From Akkermansiaceae bacterium (GTDB lineage Bacteria; Verrucomicrobiota; Verrucomicrobiia; Verrucomicrobiales; Akkermansiaceae), in NCBI GenBank assembly GCA_024233115.1, contig JACKQB010000005.1, positions 62,001 to 126,000 on the forward strand: a stretch of DNA of 64,000 bases, written 5' to 3'. The notes under the pieces are model-generated. The model was not told the origin of the DNA, did not search any database, and worked only from the letters and a program-made list of their open reading frames with translations. Positions 53,824-62,990 of this stretch are shown one piece after another. A program made the position numbers and the translations under genes. Within the stretch, counting starts at the first letter, position 1, and every line of letters starts with the position of its first letter.

Positions 53824-56382
53824 CTAGGACTTGATGCCGAGGCGCACAGGGAAGGTGAGTTCCGGGTCCGAGCGCTGCATCAGGGTGCGGGCCATGGCTT
53901 CGACACTGCGGGTGGCGGTGCCTTTGAAGACTTCCTTGCCATTGCAGTAAATGGTGACCGGCTTGCTGAGGTCGAGCATGGTGTTGTCCAGCATGACCCA
54001 CAGCTGGCGACCGCTGAGTGGCTTTTCGGCGGCGTCCGTGACTTTGATATCCACGGAGTTCTTGGCGCGGTCCAGCTTGCCGACGATGAGGATCGGCTCC
54101 TTGTCGGCCGTTGTACTGTCGAGTCCGAGCCAGTAAAATGCTTCGCGGCGGCGGTTATCGAGCGGCTGGGCTTTCCAGACGACCGTCTCCGGCTTCGGCT
54201 TGCGGGTGTGCTGGATCATCCAGGGAGTGCCGGGGCGGTAGTCGATGCCGTGGCCTTTGCCCGGCTGGACTTCGAGGTGGTTGATGTAGCTGCCGCCGAA
54301 TTTCTTTTTGGCGGCATCCATGCGGGCGTGGAATTTGCGCGCAAGTCCCACGCGGTCGAAGGTGGTGTCGTTTTCCCCGACGTCGGTGCGGAAGGGCAGG
54401 TTGCAGACATTTTCCGCGGGCACGTCATCGCCCACTCCGCCGGCCATGGCATTCGCGGCGGCGAATCGGTCGGCCATAAACGGACCGTCGATCTGGGTGC
54501 CGTAGCAGCCTTCGGAAATACCCATGAGGTAAACGCGGTCCGGGTCCACATTCCACTCGCGGATGGCGTGACTGATGAGCCAGTCGAAGGCGTCCTGGTT
54601 ATGCGCGAACCACCATCGGCCGCGGCGGTCATTGGCCATGCGGGGGACGAAGAAAACACCCTCGGCATCGTAAAGATTGGCCGCGAAATGAATCTGGGCC
54701 TGCCACTCGCGGGTGTTGACCTCCCAGCCGTGCGGGCTGGGTGCCTGGTCGAATCCGCCGCCGCCGTGCAGGCAGATGTAGAGCGCGCGTCCGCCCGCTG
54801 GGACGGGCTTGGTTTCTTTCCGCACCAGCGCAAAGGGCATGACCTCTTTCCCCAGGGTGATACTCCGTGCGTTGAGTTTGCCGCCCTTGGCTTTTGCATC
54901 GGCGATCATGTCTTTGAAAAGCGGCGGCAACGGCCCCAGCTCATCGGTGTAGCGGTTCTTCCGTGCGGCTTCGCGGAAAATCGACCACAGCACGGCGCGC
55001 ATTTTCGCGACCTCGGCAGGGTCTTTGGGTGTCGGCCAGGTGACATCCGCGGGCCAGGCCGCGCCGCCACTGCGGAACCAGCTGGCCAGCGCGCGGCGCT
55101 GCTCCACGGAGAACACGCCGCCAGTAGCATCCGGCGCGAGTTCGATTTTCACCGACTCTTCCTTGCCGACCGTAGCTTGCACCGTCTGCGGCAACCATTT
55201 CCCGGCAGCATCCTGATACTCCACGGTGAGCTCACCCGGAGGGCAGATGATACGGATGTAGTCGTTAAGATCCTGGGTGGAAGTCGCCGTGCGTCCTTCA
55301 AAAATCCGCTTGCCGTCCCGGCTGGCCCTGACGGGTACATCCACGCGCGCGTCCGTGCCTTTTACAAAAGCGCGAACCGTCACGCAGGCCTGGCCCTTGG
55401 GGATCGGGATCTTGCGGCCACCTGCCATTGCGATGTATTTCTCCGTGCGGTCCACCGCGTAAACCGGGGTTTTCTGGAATACCCATTTCAACTCGGTGAG
55501 CTTGCCGTCCTGGTCGCGCTGCTGGGCGTAGAGCTGGTCATTGCCCACCCTGCCCGCACTGGCAGGCACTTTCCAATCCCAGATCAGCGGATACATCAGT
55601 TTGGTCGACCGGTAGCTGGTTGCGAAGATACCGTGGATCGGGCGGGCTGGATCACTGTAGGCGCAGCGCTCGATCGCCCAGCCTTTGTTCCACTCCTTCG
55701 GCACGCTGCCGTAGTCAGACATATTCCAACCCGTGCCATCGTGGATCTCGATCCAGGTGTGGTTGCCTTCCAGCGTGCCCCAGAGCGGAATACCGGCCAG
55801 GCGGGCGGGGACACCACAGGCGCGGAGAGAGTCCGCCATCAGAATGGATAATCCGGTGCAACTGGCCATGCCCTGGCGAAGGGATTCCGCCGGGCTCTGG
55901 CAGGCTTTTTCACGTTTCGTGTCATAGTTGACGCCGGTAAGTTTGACAATCTGCCCGCCGATGACCTCGGACACCTCGCGGATGTCCTTGCAGTCTTTCA
56001 CCTTCGGCTCGTAGAGCTCGCGCAGTCGCTTGCGCCATGGATCGCGTGTTTCATCGATCAGTGCGTAGGGCAGCACGTCATTAAAAAAGAGCTCCTTCGG
56101 CAGCGCCTTCGCCCACGGGTATTGCTCACGGGCGATGTAGGCCTGCTCCAGGTTCTCCCGGAAAAGCTCCAGGGAAAGGGTGCCCCGGTCCTGCTTCGGC
56201 ATGTATTTCAGCAGGAACTCCCCCGCCTCGCGCTGCTCACCCTCCAGGTTCCCCACGTAGGCTTGCAGCGCCTTCATGGTATCGGTCTCTGCGGGTTTTT
56301 CCGCATCGGCAGCGTATAGACTGGAACCGGCAAGCAAGGTGGTGGCGGCGAGCGCGCGTATCAAGGAATACATGTTTCTCAT
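53824..56382 (-). CDS. Secreted transglutaminase-like plus alpha/beta hydrolase fusion
   Basis: 852 residues with a signal peptide (LIRALAATTLLAGSSLYAAD region; start 56382, or 56373). Residues 95-280 form a transglutaminase-like domain: C175 in GMASCTGLSI, H208 in EGNHTWIEIHDGTGW, then Asp 215 or 223. A beta-rich linker follows (about 300-430). Residues about 490-790 form an esterase-type alpha/beta hydrolase: YICLHGGGGFDQAP, RVYLMGISEGCYGTQ with Ser near 623, and a His in PGKGHGIDYRPG. The last 80 residues are a further beta part. The two enzymes in one chain may cut amide and ester links of one target, possibly peptide or feruloyl-type crosslinks; this is inference. Confidence 0.85.
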   Translation of the reverse strand: MRNMYSLIRALAATTLLAGSSLYAADAEKPAETDTMKALQAYVGNLEGEQREAGEFLLKYMPKQDRGTLSLELFRENLEQAYIAREQYPWAKALPKELFFNDVLPYALIDETRDPWRKRLRELYEPKVKDCKDIREVSEVIGGQIVKLTGVNYDTKREKACQSPAESLRQGMASCTGLSILMADSLRACGVPARLAGIPLWGTLEGNHTWIEIHDGTGWNMSDYGSVPKEWNKGWAIERCAYSDPARPIHGIFATSYRSTKLMYPLIWDWKVPASAGRVGNDQLYAQQRDQDGKLTELKWVFQKTPVYAVDRTEKYIAMAGGRKIPIPKGQACVTVRAFVKGTDARVDVPVRASRDGKRIFEGRTATSTQDLNDYIRIICPPGELTVEYQDAAGKWLPQTVQATVGKEESVKIELAPDATGGVFSVEQRRALASWFRSGGAAWPADVTWPTPKDPAEVAKMRAVLWSIFREAARKNRYTDELGPLPPLFKDMIADAKAKGGKLNARSITLGKEVMPFALVRKETKPVPAGGRALYICLHGGGGFDQAPSPHGWEVNTREWQAQIHFAANLYDAEGVFFVPRMANDRRGRWWFAHNQDAFDWLISHAIREWNVDPDRVYLMGISEGCYGTQIDGPFMADRFAAANAMAGGVGDDVPAENVCNLPFRTDVGENDTTFDRVGLARKFHARMDAAKKKFGGSYINHLEVQPGKGHGIDYRPGTPWMIQHTRKPKPETVVWKAQPLDNRRREAFYWLGLDSTTADKEPILIVGKLDRAKNSVDIKVTDAAEKPLSGRQLWVMLDNTMLDLSKPVTIYCNGKEVFKGTATRSVEAMARTLMQRSDPELTFPVRLGIKS

Positions 56383-56640
56383 GCTGTTGTATGTATAGCC
56401 GCAGGCGGTGCATGCAAGCATAACTTGGGCGGGGTCAGGTCGCGTTGCATATCACCAAACAATCTTCCCTCTGATATTTGATTGCGATACTATGATGCGG
56501 GGTGCAACTGTGTCACGCACCCACGAAGCAAAAAGGACTGATATCCCGCATTAAGAAAATATGGGCCAATTTCGCGCCACCCGTGAATACGATTTGCGTT
56601 TCGCTGTATAGAAACCACCATTCAAAGTGTTTGCATAAAC

Positions 56641-58662
56641 GTGGATAAGCATTGGACATGTCTTCTTCGGGTTTCGGCGGCGCTGGTGGTGATTGCCGCC
56701 GCGCGTTCCGCTGCCCAGGACGTGATCCTGGTGGGCTGGAATGATTTTTCGGCAGGTTACGGCCTATACCAGTCCTCCGGTTCACCCAAAACATCGGTCG
56801 GCGACCTCGTTGGCGTTACCGGAAACCTGTATGGCGGCTCCGGCAGTCGGGACACCTGGGGATCGACCGATGGCACTTACGGCCCGACCGTGGCGGTAGG
56901 CCATACATCGACCAATGGAGCGACGAGTATCAAGGTGAACAACCCGAACCTCTACATCACGGTGACCAATGGCACGGTGGGAAACCTGCTGCTCAACAGT
57001 ATCCAGTTCGATTTTGCCAGTGTGGCCGGAAGCTCGCCGAAAAACATGCAGATCTACTACGATAGCGGCGATCTTGCGGTGGCAAACGGCACCCTGGTTC
57101 TCAGTATGACATCGATCACAAACGGGCTGGGTGCCGTGTCGGATTACGAGGATGTCACCGCGCCACTGAGTGTCCTGAGTGACCAGATCCTGGCACCCGG
57201 GCAGTCCGCGGTGTTCCGTTTTCATGTCGATACCTCGACCAATAATACCCAGGCCCTGGGGCTCGACAACATTGCGATCATAGGTGCATCGAGTGAGTTC
57301 CGCATCCTGACTTATAACATCCATGGTGGCAAAGGGCCGGCTGACGAGGGTGATCTAACAACAAATCTGACAACCTTCCGAAACACGCTGATGCAGGGGG
57401 AGGACGTACTTTGCCTCCAGGAAGTGGGAGCAGGGAATGCCAGCAATACGACGGCTGACTGGGCCACGGTGAAGTCGATTTTTCCAGACTACCCGTATAC
57501 CTATCAGACGGTGAATAAACAAACACGATACTGGTGGTCCTCAGGTGTTACATCGATCGCCATCTTGTCGAAATATCCATTCGAGAGCACCCATAGCCAG
57601 CTCATTCAGACCGACCCTCAGGGTGACGAATGGGAACGTCATGCCCAGCATGTGCAAATCAGGGTGGGCGGAGAACTGGTCGATATTTTCAATTTCCACA
57701 ACACTTACAATTTCTTTGAGGATGATTACGCCTCGGAAAAAGAAGGCCTGACAAAATTCAAGAACTACGTGTTAGATCGACTCGGTGTAGCTTCAATAAG
57801 CAATGCCAAGCGGCTGTTGATGCTGGGAGATTTCAATGTGAGGCAGGCGAATGTGGATCCTATTCTGGCTCCCCCGTCACGGCAGAGTCATGTCTTGGAT
57901 CACATTGCAGGAACTCCAGTCTTCAGTGGTGGTGGTAACTACGATACCGTGACTCCCGACCTCTCCGATCACAGGGCGGTCTGGGTATCACTTGATCTGC
58001 GGGCACCAGTACCGGATGCGATGACCTGGGCCTCAGCACCTGAGGAGGCTGGCCAGACGTCGATCACGATGACCGCCACCACGGCTTCGGACCCGAATGA
58101 CGTGGAGTATTATTTTTCCAACACAACCATTGCCGGTACATCACACGACAGTGGATGGCAAAGCAGCCCGGTCTTTGTGGACACCGGCCTGTCGCCTGCC
58201 ACACAATACAGCTACACGGTGAAGGCGAGGGATAAATCGGCGAATGCCAATGAGACCATTGTTTCCGCAACGGCTTCCACCTACACGGATGACGGTGACA
58301 ACCTTCCGAATGACTGGGAGCTCAGTTACTTCCCAGACCTCAGCCACACCTCAGGTGCTGCGTCCGACGACTGGGACAAGGATGGCACCAGTGACTATGA
58401 CGAGTGGGTAGCTGGCACCGACCCCGGCGATCCGGCTTCACGTTTTCATGCCTGGCTGGAAAAGGATGCATCGACGGGGGTCATCGCCGTGAAATGGACG
58501 GCATCGACGGGTCGGAGTTACCGGGTATTTTCCTCCGTCATGATGAATTCCGATTGGACTGAGGTGGCCAGCGGGCTTTCTCCTGCCGGGGCGGTGGGGA
58601 GTTTTGACATTGATACCTCGGGCGGCGGCAACCGGTTTTACCGGGTCGAGGTTTATCAGTAA
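56641..58662 (+). CDS. Secreted endonuclease/exonuclease/phosphatase-family protein
   Basis: 673 residues with a GTG start and signal peptide (LLRVSAALVVIAAARSAAQ). Residues 25-215 form a beta-sandwich domain seen in exported verrucomicrobial proteins. Residues about 220-455 form the EEP fold: ILTYNIHGGKG, VLCLQEVG, LLMLGDFNVR and LSDHRAVWVSL, covering the usual Asn, Glu, Asp and His positions. A fibronectin type III part (SPATQYSYTVKARDKSA) and a calcium-type DWDKDGTSDYDEWVAGTDPG repeat follow. It ends without a PEP-CTERM tail. It may cut extracellular DNA or phosphoesters. It precedes a convergent DUF1801 gene. Confidence 0.87.
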   Translation: MDKHWTCLLRVSAALVVIAAARSAAQDVILVGWNDFSAGYGLYQSSGSPKTSVGDLVGVTGNLYGGSGSRDTWGSTDGTYGPTVAVGHTSTNGATSIKVNNPNLYITVTNGTVGNLLLNSIQFDFASVAGSSPKNMQIYYDSGDLAVANGTLVLSMTSITNGLGAVSDYEDVTAPLSVLSDQILAPGQSAVFRFHVDTSTNNTQALGLDNIAIIGASSEFRILTYNIHGGKGPADEGDLTTNLTTFRNTLMQGEDVLCLQEVGAGNASNTTADWATVKSIFPDYPYTYQTVNKQTRYWWSSGVTSIAILSKYPFESTHSQLIQTDPQGDEWERHAQHVQIRVGGELVDIFNFHNTYNFFEDDYASEKEGLTKFKNYVLDRLGVASISNAKRLLMLGDFNVRQANVDPILAPPSRQSHVLDHIAGTPVFSGGGNYDTVTPDLSDHRAVWVSLDLRAPVPDAMTWASAPEEAGQTSITMTATTASDPNDVEYYFSNTTIAGTSHDSGWQSSPVFVDTGLSPATQYSYTVKARDKSANANETIVSATASTYTDDGDNLPNDWELSYFPDLSHTSGAASDDWDKDGTSDYDEWVAGTDPGDPASRFHAWLEKDASTGVIAVKWTASTGRSYRVFSSVMMNSDWTEVASGLSPAGAVGSFDIDTSGGGNRFYRVEVYQ

Positions 58663-58688
58663 TTTCCGGGCAATTTCCGATCGTTCGG

Positions 58689-59150
58689 TTAGAACATGTT
58701 TTCGCCGGGGAGCCGGCATGCCTGTTTGATCCAGTTTGCCAACTGCTCCTCGTCAAGTTGATCATCCTCATGGATGTGGAGGTAGCGCACGGCTTCGTGT
58801 TTGGCCTCAATGGGAGGCAGGGGCATCAGGGAAGCGCCGTTGAGGAAGGACACCTTGATGTATTTGGTGAAACAATGATAAGCAAGGAACCATCCTTGTC
58901 CCTCGATGCCGTAGAACGGCGTGTTCCACCGTATTGCCTTGCGCACACCGGGTGCGGTTTTGACAACAAGTTCATCGAGCCGCCGCCCTACCCCGTGTTT
59001 CCAATCCGGCATGGCGGCGATGTAGGCCTGCACGGGTTCGGCGCCATCGCCCTTGGGTATTTGCGGGTTGCCACCGGAGAGAAGTGTTGGTTTGGCACCG
59101 CTTTTCCGTGCCGTGGCTTTCTTGTTTGGCTTGGGAGTCTTTGGAGGCAT
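58689..59150 (-). CDS. DUF1801 (YdhG-like) protein
   Basis: 153 residues. A Lys-rich, unstructured N-terminal 20 residues (MPPKTPKPNKKATARKSGAK) is followed by the DUF1801 fold: VQAYIAAMPDWKHGVGRRLD, IRWNTPFYGIEGQGWFLAY, KVSFLNGASL. The ATG at 59150 is chosen; the frame stays open to 59267 without a family match. Small soluble alpha/beta protein of unknown function, perhaps related to the YjbR-like fold. Confidence 0.85.
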   Translation of the reverse strand: MPPKTPKPNKKATARKSGAKPTLLSGGNPQIPKGDGAEPVQAYIAAMPDWKHGVGRRLDELVVKTAPGVRKAIRWNTPFYGIEGQGWFLAYHCFTKYIKVSFLNGASLMPLPPIEAKHEAVRYLHIHEDDQLDEEQLANWIKQACRLPGENMF

Positions 59151-59311
59151 GGTGTGGGATTTTTTTACCCCAGGCGCTGATTGATATTGGCCTAGGATTA
59201 CGCAGACTAATCTTTCCGCGCTTATCGGGCAAGTTTGGAATCGAATGCGATGCGGGCCGTATTTCAAATCAAACCCTTGTCCAGGAAGAGCTAAGCCCCT
59301 ATTGTCAAAGC

Positions 59312-60676
59312 ATGAAAATATGGTTGATGGTCCTGATGCTGTGTATTGTTAGTTGTGAAATACTGCTGGCTGACTTCGAAGCTAGGAAATTCATCAGTGC
59401 CGATGGCCAGAAGGTGATATCTGCGGTGCCAGTAGGATATGATCAAAATGCGATGGTCGTTTTTCTGAAGATGCCGTCGGGACAGCTACAGCAAGTACAA
59501 ATATCCAAGTTCAGTATCGAAGACCAGCTATTCATTGAGGACAACAAACAGCAACTCTCTATCATGCTGGCGTTTCTCAAGATGCCCAAAGAGATCCAGT
59601 CCAGGTTTTACGATGGTCTTAGGCAGGAATTGGTGCGCACGCATAAAGCTCCTCCCGGATCCAGTGCGGCGCTGGCCAAATTTCTGGCCAGGCTTAAAGC
59701 AACTCAGAACCCCGACGGCAGTTGGGTGGAAGGCAAGAAGGTCTCGATGACTGCGATGGCGTTGTTGGTTTATATGGCGGAGGGTGAAACTCCTCTGGAC
59801 GAGGATTATGGAGATGCGGTGACACGGGCGATTGCATACCTGACTAACGTGGCCGTGAAAAACGGTGGAAAACTGGCTGATGATGTGAAGGACAAACACT
59901 GGCCCTACCAGCACGCGATGGCGACTCTGGCTCTTGCCGAGGCATACACCATTTGTACTACCTTGGGTATCAATTTCCCCAAACTGAAAGAAGCGACGAA
60001 GATGGCGGGAAACTGGATTTTAAATCACCAGCATACCTCTGGGAGCTGGGACTATGGCTATGACATGTCAGGGGCACGGGGTGGCGACACTTCGTTGGCA
60101 ATGTGGCACGTACAGGCGATGCGGGTATGTATTATGACGGGGATGTGGAAAATGAGTGAGTTTGTTGGTTCTGTTAGAAAAGCGCTTGCGTATGTCAAAA
60201 AAAACCAAAACTCAAATGGGGGGATTGGTTATACTTCACCGAACGCATATGGAGATACTGGTTTCACACTGACGGGTGCCGGGATGTATGCTTTTCAAAT
60301 GTGGTATAAACCTCATGATCCAGTCGTCCGCAAGAGGGTAAAATACATCAGTAAAAACGCGAGGTTTAAATACAACACTGAGCATGCAGACCTCTACAGG
60401 CAATATTACCACGCTCTTGCCATGAAACACCGGGGAGGCAAGGACTGGATGGGTTATAAAAACATGTTAGGAAATCAGTTGATCGAAAACCAGGCAGAGG
60501 ATGGCTCGTGGAAAAACGTGGGTGGCGGTGCCAAGATTCTAGGAATAGCGTCCACGTATCAGGGGGAGTCGGAATTTGCCACGCATTTCAGAAGTTGTCT
60601 GTGCGCCTTTATCCTACAAGTGCCCTATCGCTATGACTGGAATGCTGTCAGGGTGCCGATGGGGTTCGGTGGCTAA
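59312..60676 (+). CDS. Exported SHD1-like plus alpha/alpha-toroid protein
   Basis: 454 residues from the ATG at 59312, giving a signal peptide (MKIWLMVLMLCIVSCEILLA). Residues 22-75 (FEARKFISADGQKVISAVPV) look like the SHD1 domain often seen in exported planctomycete and verrucomicrobial proteins. The rest is a prenyltransferase/squalene-cyclase-type toroid, with QNPDGSWVEGK, MAMLALAEAYTI-like helices, QNSNGGIGYTSP and QAEDGSWKNVGG repeats. The DXDD motif of a squalene-hopene cyclase is not visible, so a cyclase role is unlikely. The open frame runs back to 59084 over the DUF1801 start and is not used. Confidence 0.8.
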   Translation: MKIWLMVLMLCIVSCEILLADFEARKFISADGQKVISAVPVGYDQNAMVVFLKMPSGQLQQVQISKFSIEDQLFIEDNKQQLSIMLAFLKMPKEIQSRFYDGLRQELVRTHKAPPGSSAALAKFLARLKATQNPDGSWVEGKKVSMTAMALLVYMAEGETPLDEDYGDAVTRAIAYLTNVAVKNGGKLADDVKDKHWPYQHAMATLALAEAYTICTTLGINFPKLKEATKMAGNWILNHQHTSGSWDYGYDMSGARGGDTSLAMWHVQAMRVCIMTGMWKMSEFVGSVRKALAYVKKNQNSNGGIGYTSPNAYGDTGFTLTGAGMYAFQMWYKPHDPVVRKRVKYISKNARFKYNTEHADLYRQYYHALAMKHRGGKDWMGYKNMLGNQLIENQAEDGSWKNVGGGAKILGIASTYQGESEFATHFRSCLCAFILQVPYRYDWNAVRVPMGFGG

Positions 60677-60691
60677 GCCGCTTGTTCACGA

Positions 60692-61002
60692 TCAGTTCAC
60701 CGCCTTGTAGGGGATGCTGAGGCTGTCCTTGCCATCGGTGAGTTCTTCGAGGGTGGGGCGGATAAAGCGGATCGACTTGTAGCCGGGCTCATAGAGCACG
60801 CCGATGTGCTGTCTTTGCAGATGGTTAGATCGGAATAGGCGGCTGGGCCGGGGTCGATGGCCTTGCTCCAGGTTTTTCGTTCGTCGCAGCTGATCTTGAC
60901 GACGAGGTTTCTGCGGCCGCTGGCGGAGTTGACGTGACAGAGCAGGAGCCTTTTTTTTGATATGCTTGGCTGGCGACATGCCATCGGATCAGGAAACGAC
61001 AA
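60692..61002 (-). pseudogene. Frameshifted sialidase C-terminal remnant
   Basis: On the minus strand one frame reads KKRLLLCHVNSASGRRNLVV then SCDERKTWSKAIDPGPAAYS DLTICKD in two parts, and a second frame carries on with HIGVLYEPGYKSIRFIRPTL then EELTDGKD. Together they look like the end of a BNR-repeat exo-sialidase: an Asp-box-like SCDERKTW, then GPAAYSDL and LYE-GYKSIRF. A frameshift is needed near 60810, and about 300 N-terminal residues are missing. The remnant ends at a TGA at 60692. It implies that a sialidase was once part of the locus. Confidence 0.6.
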
Positions 61003-61399
61003 GAATCATGTCAAACTTGTCGGGTGATCCTACCAGTGGGTATCCAGGAGTTTGCCTGTTGCTGGAATGGTTTGGCTTTTGATGGTGGGTCGGTGCCACT
61101 GCGCCATGTCCTTCCCGACCAGCAAAATGAAGCCCGTCGAATGAGCAGCTGGCGTTCTCCAGTGGTCGCGCCTGGGTCAACGGGGCAGCGCTTCAGGGAG
61201 GATGAAAAGCGGCGAATCTGATCGCCGCACTCCATGGTACAGGCACTCCGACGCAATCTGCTCACAGCGAGCGGAAAGGGTGGTTGGGAAAATCGATCCT
61301 CCGGAGAAGTAAATTAATACTTCACGAATCCGTAGCACTAGGGTAACATGCGCCTCCCGCGCGTTGCCGCGTGGCATACTCACGGGAACCACCCCTTAC
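61003..61399. other. Non-coding gap between the sialidase remnant and the phosphoesterase
   Basis: About 400 bp with only short frames on either strand and no supported gene. The last 100 bp (A/T-rich near 61305-61325) may hold the phosphoesterase promoter. Confidence 0.4.
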
Positions 61400-62185
61400 A
61401 TGAAATACGCGATTATCTCCGACATCCACGCGAATCTCGAGGCGCTGAACAGCGTCCTGGAGGATGCGCGGGCGCGTGGTGTGAAACGCTTTATTTGCCT
61501 GGGTGACATCGTAGGCTATAACGCGAACCCGTCGGAGTGTGTCGATATCATCCGCGAGCTGGGCTGCCCGGTGGTGATGGGCAACCACGATGCCTACACG
61601 GTGGCGGACCGGATTCCGGAAATTGTCAACGGCCGCGCCCGCGAATCGCTGGAATGGACGCGCAAGCACATCCGCCCGGACCAGCACGAGTGGCTTGCGA
61701 ACCTGCCGATGCAGCGCCGTGTGGGTGCTTTTGAGATTGTTCACGCCAGCATGCACGAGCCGGATGCATGGAACTATGTGATCAACGCCATCGAAGCGAT
61801 CCTGCATTTCCATTTTCAAGAAACCCCGCTGTGTTTCTTCGGGCACACACACCACCCGATGTATTTTTCCACCAAGGAAAGAAAGACCAACAAGGATTAC
61901 CAACGCATCGAGCTGGAGGCGGGCATCAGGTATTTTGTCAACGTCGGCTCGGTCGGACAACCCCGTGGCGACGACAAGCGCGCCCAGTACGCGATCTATG
62001 ACACCACGGAAAAGGTGGTCGAGATGTGCAGGGTGCATTACGACGTCGGGCTCGCCTGCGCGAAGATCCGTCAGGCGGGATTACCTGAGCACAATGCACT
62101 GCGCTTGGAGAAATCGGACATGGAGGCCGCCGCGGCCTTGAAATTGATCAAAGGGGCTGAAAACCTCGTGGCGAGCCTGAAGTAG
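61400..62185 (+). CDS. Calcineurin-like metallophosphoesterase
   Basis: 261 residues, cytoplasmic. All family metal motifs are present: ISDIHANLEAL (D and H), CLGDIVGY, VVMGNHDAY, VHASMHEP and FFGHTHHPMYF. The final part (VGSVGQPRGDDKRAQYAIYD) is also typical of the YfcE/MJ0936-like group. It may cut cyclic nucleotides or phosphodiesters; substrate unknown. The start at 61400 is set by homology at MKYAIISDIHAN; the frame opens at 61364. Two small genes follow closely and may be co-transcribed. Confidence 0.92.
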   Translation: MKYAIISDIHANLEALNSVLEDARARGVKRFICLGDIVGYNANPSECVDIIRELGCPVVMGNHDAYTVADRIPEIVNGRARESLEWTRKHIRPDQHEWLANLPMQRRVGAFEIVHASMHEPDAWNYVINAIEAILHFHFQETPLCFFGHTHHPMYFSTKERKTNKDYQRIELEAGIRYFVNVGSVGQPRGDDKRAQYAIYDTTEKVVEMCRVHYDVGLACAKIRQAGLPEHNALRLEKSDMEAAAALKLIKGAENLVASLK

Positions 62186-62193
62186 GGATGCAT

Positions 62194-62469
62194 ATGGACA
62201 AACACAACCCCGCATTGATCGCCGGTGAATTCCTCGCCAGTAATGCCGAGTTTTTTGCACAGGCATTTTCCCCGCTCAACAGTGTGTTTGATAGCTCCGG
62301 GCCGATGAATATCATCAGTGAGGAAGCGGAGATGACCGTGGCCATCGGGGTCAAACAGGCGGACGACCATGGAGCCATGGATGTCGATTGCGTTTTGCTC
62401 GATCCCGACCAGGAGAGTCTGCGCGACTGTATCGACACCCTGTTTGCAGAGGAAGCCCCACAGAATTAA
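62194..62469 (+). CDS. Small acidic protein of unknown function
   Basis: 91 residues, no signal peptide and few Lys. The ATG at 62194 is preferred because TAGGG lies 6 nt upstream, one of few visible Shine-Dalgarno-like sites here; an ATG at 62188 is also in frame. The sequence (IAGEFLASNAEFFAQAFSPL, then a long acidic part with DVDCVLLDPDQESLRDCIDT) matches no family I know. It is 8 bp after the phosphoesterase and 6 bp before the next gene, so the three look like one unit. Confidence 0.68.
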   Translation: MDKHNPALIAGEFLASNAEFFAQAFSPLNSVFDSSGPMNIISEEAEMTVAIGVKQADDHGAMDVDCVLLDPDQESLRDCIDTLFAEEAPQN

Positions 62470-62475
62470 CGAACC

Positions 62476-62784
62476 ATGGAAGCTATCAGGGCAAGGCTGC
62501 AGGCACTTTACGACTCGGGGGATTTACTTGGTTTCTCCATCTGCAGCGATGCCGGGGTGGTGGTGCATAATGAATCGTTTTTCAGTGACGAGGCTGCCTG
62601 GCAGGCAACGGCGCCCTTTGTCAACGTGATGAGGAAGATGAAAAAAGCGGGCCGGGACGTGCATCGCCTGACGGTGGAGCTGGACGATGTGACCTTGATC
62701 TACGGTTGCCTTGAGCAGGGCCATGCCTTGTTTACCTTGAACAGGCAATGTGACCTCGATGCGGCGGCGGCGGTTTTGACCTGA
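62476..62784 (+). CDS. Small protein, possibly Roadblock/LC7-like
   Basis: 102 residues, cytoplasmic. The order helix, strand-turn-strand (GFSICSDAGVVVHNESF), helix, then three strands (RLTVELDDVTLIYGCLEQGH and ALFTLN) and a last helix resembles the Roadblock/LC7 fold of GTPase regulators, but I see no decisive motif. It lies 6 bp after the small acidic gene and 206 bp before typA. Confidence 0.65.
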   Translation: MEAIRARLQALYDSGDLLGFSICSDAGVVVHNESFFSDEAAWQATAPFVNVMRKMKKAGRDVHRLTVELDDVTLIYGCLEQGHALFTLNRQCDLDAAAAVLT

Positions 62785-62958
62785 TACGTCCGGTTCAGAC
62801 ACGACGCATGTCAAAAAATCCTGTTCATTCAGTCAAAAAAGCCTCTTTGCTCTCCCAAACTTGGAAACCTGCGGGGTAATCGCGTTATTCGTGGTTGCAA
62901 TTTCCTCAAAATCAAGGAGTCTCCGCGCCCCCGCGAGCGGGCGTCTCTTTCCTGCCCC

Positions 62959-62986
62959 CCGACTCCCGACCCCTGACCCCAGACTT
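62959..62986 (+). repeat. Heptamer leader array, typA
   Basis: Four 7-nt units (CCGACTC, CCGACCC, then two alike with GAC in the same place) end 4 nt before the ATG. The AC step keeps a 7-nt phase although the base make-up is C-rich instead of A-rich. Confidence 0.75.
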
Positions 62987-62990
62987 CATC

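Noticed and set aside
53794..55851. Long plus-strand frame of 685 codons
   Set aside because: It is the antisense shadow of the transglutaminase-esterase gene; it has no family motifs or signal peptide, while the minus-strand protein has both catalytic sites.
60989..61265. Two small minus-strand frames after the sialidase remnant
   Set aside because: They overlap each other, lack family features and have no start context.
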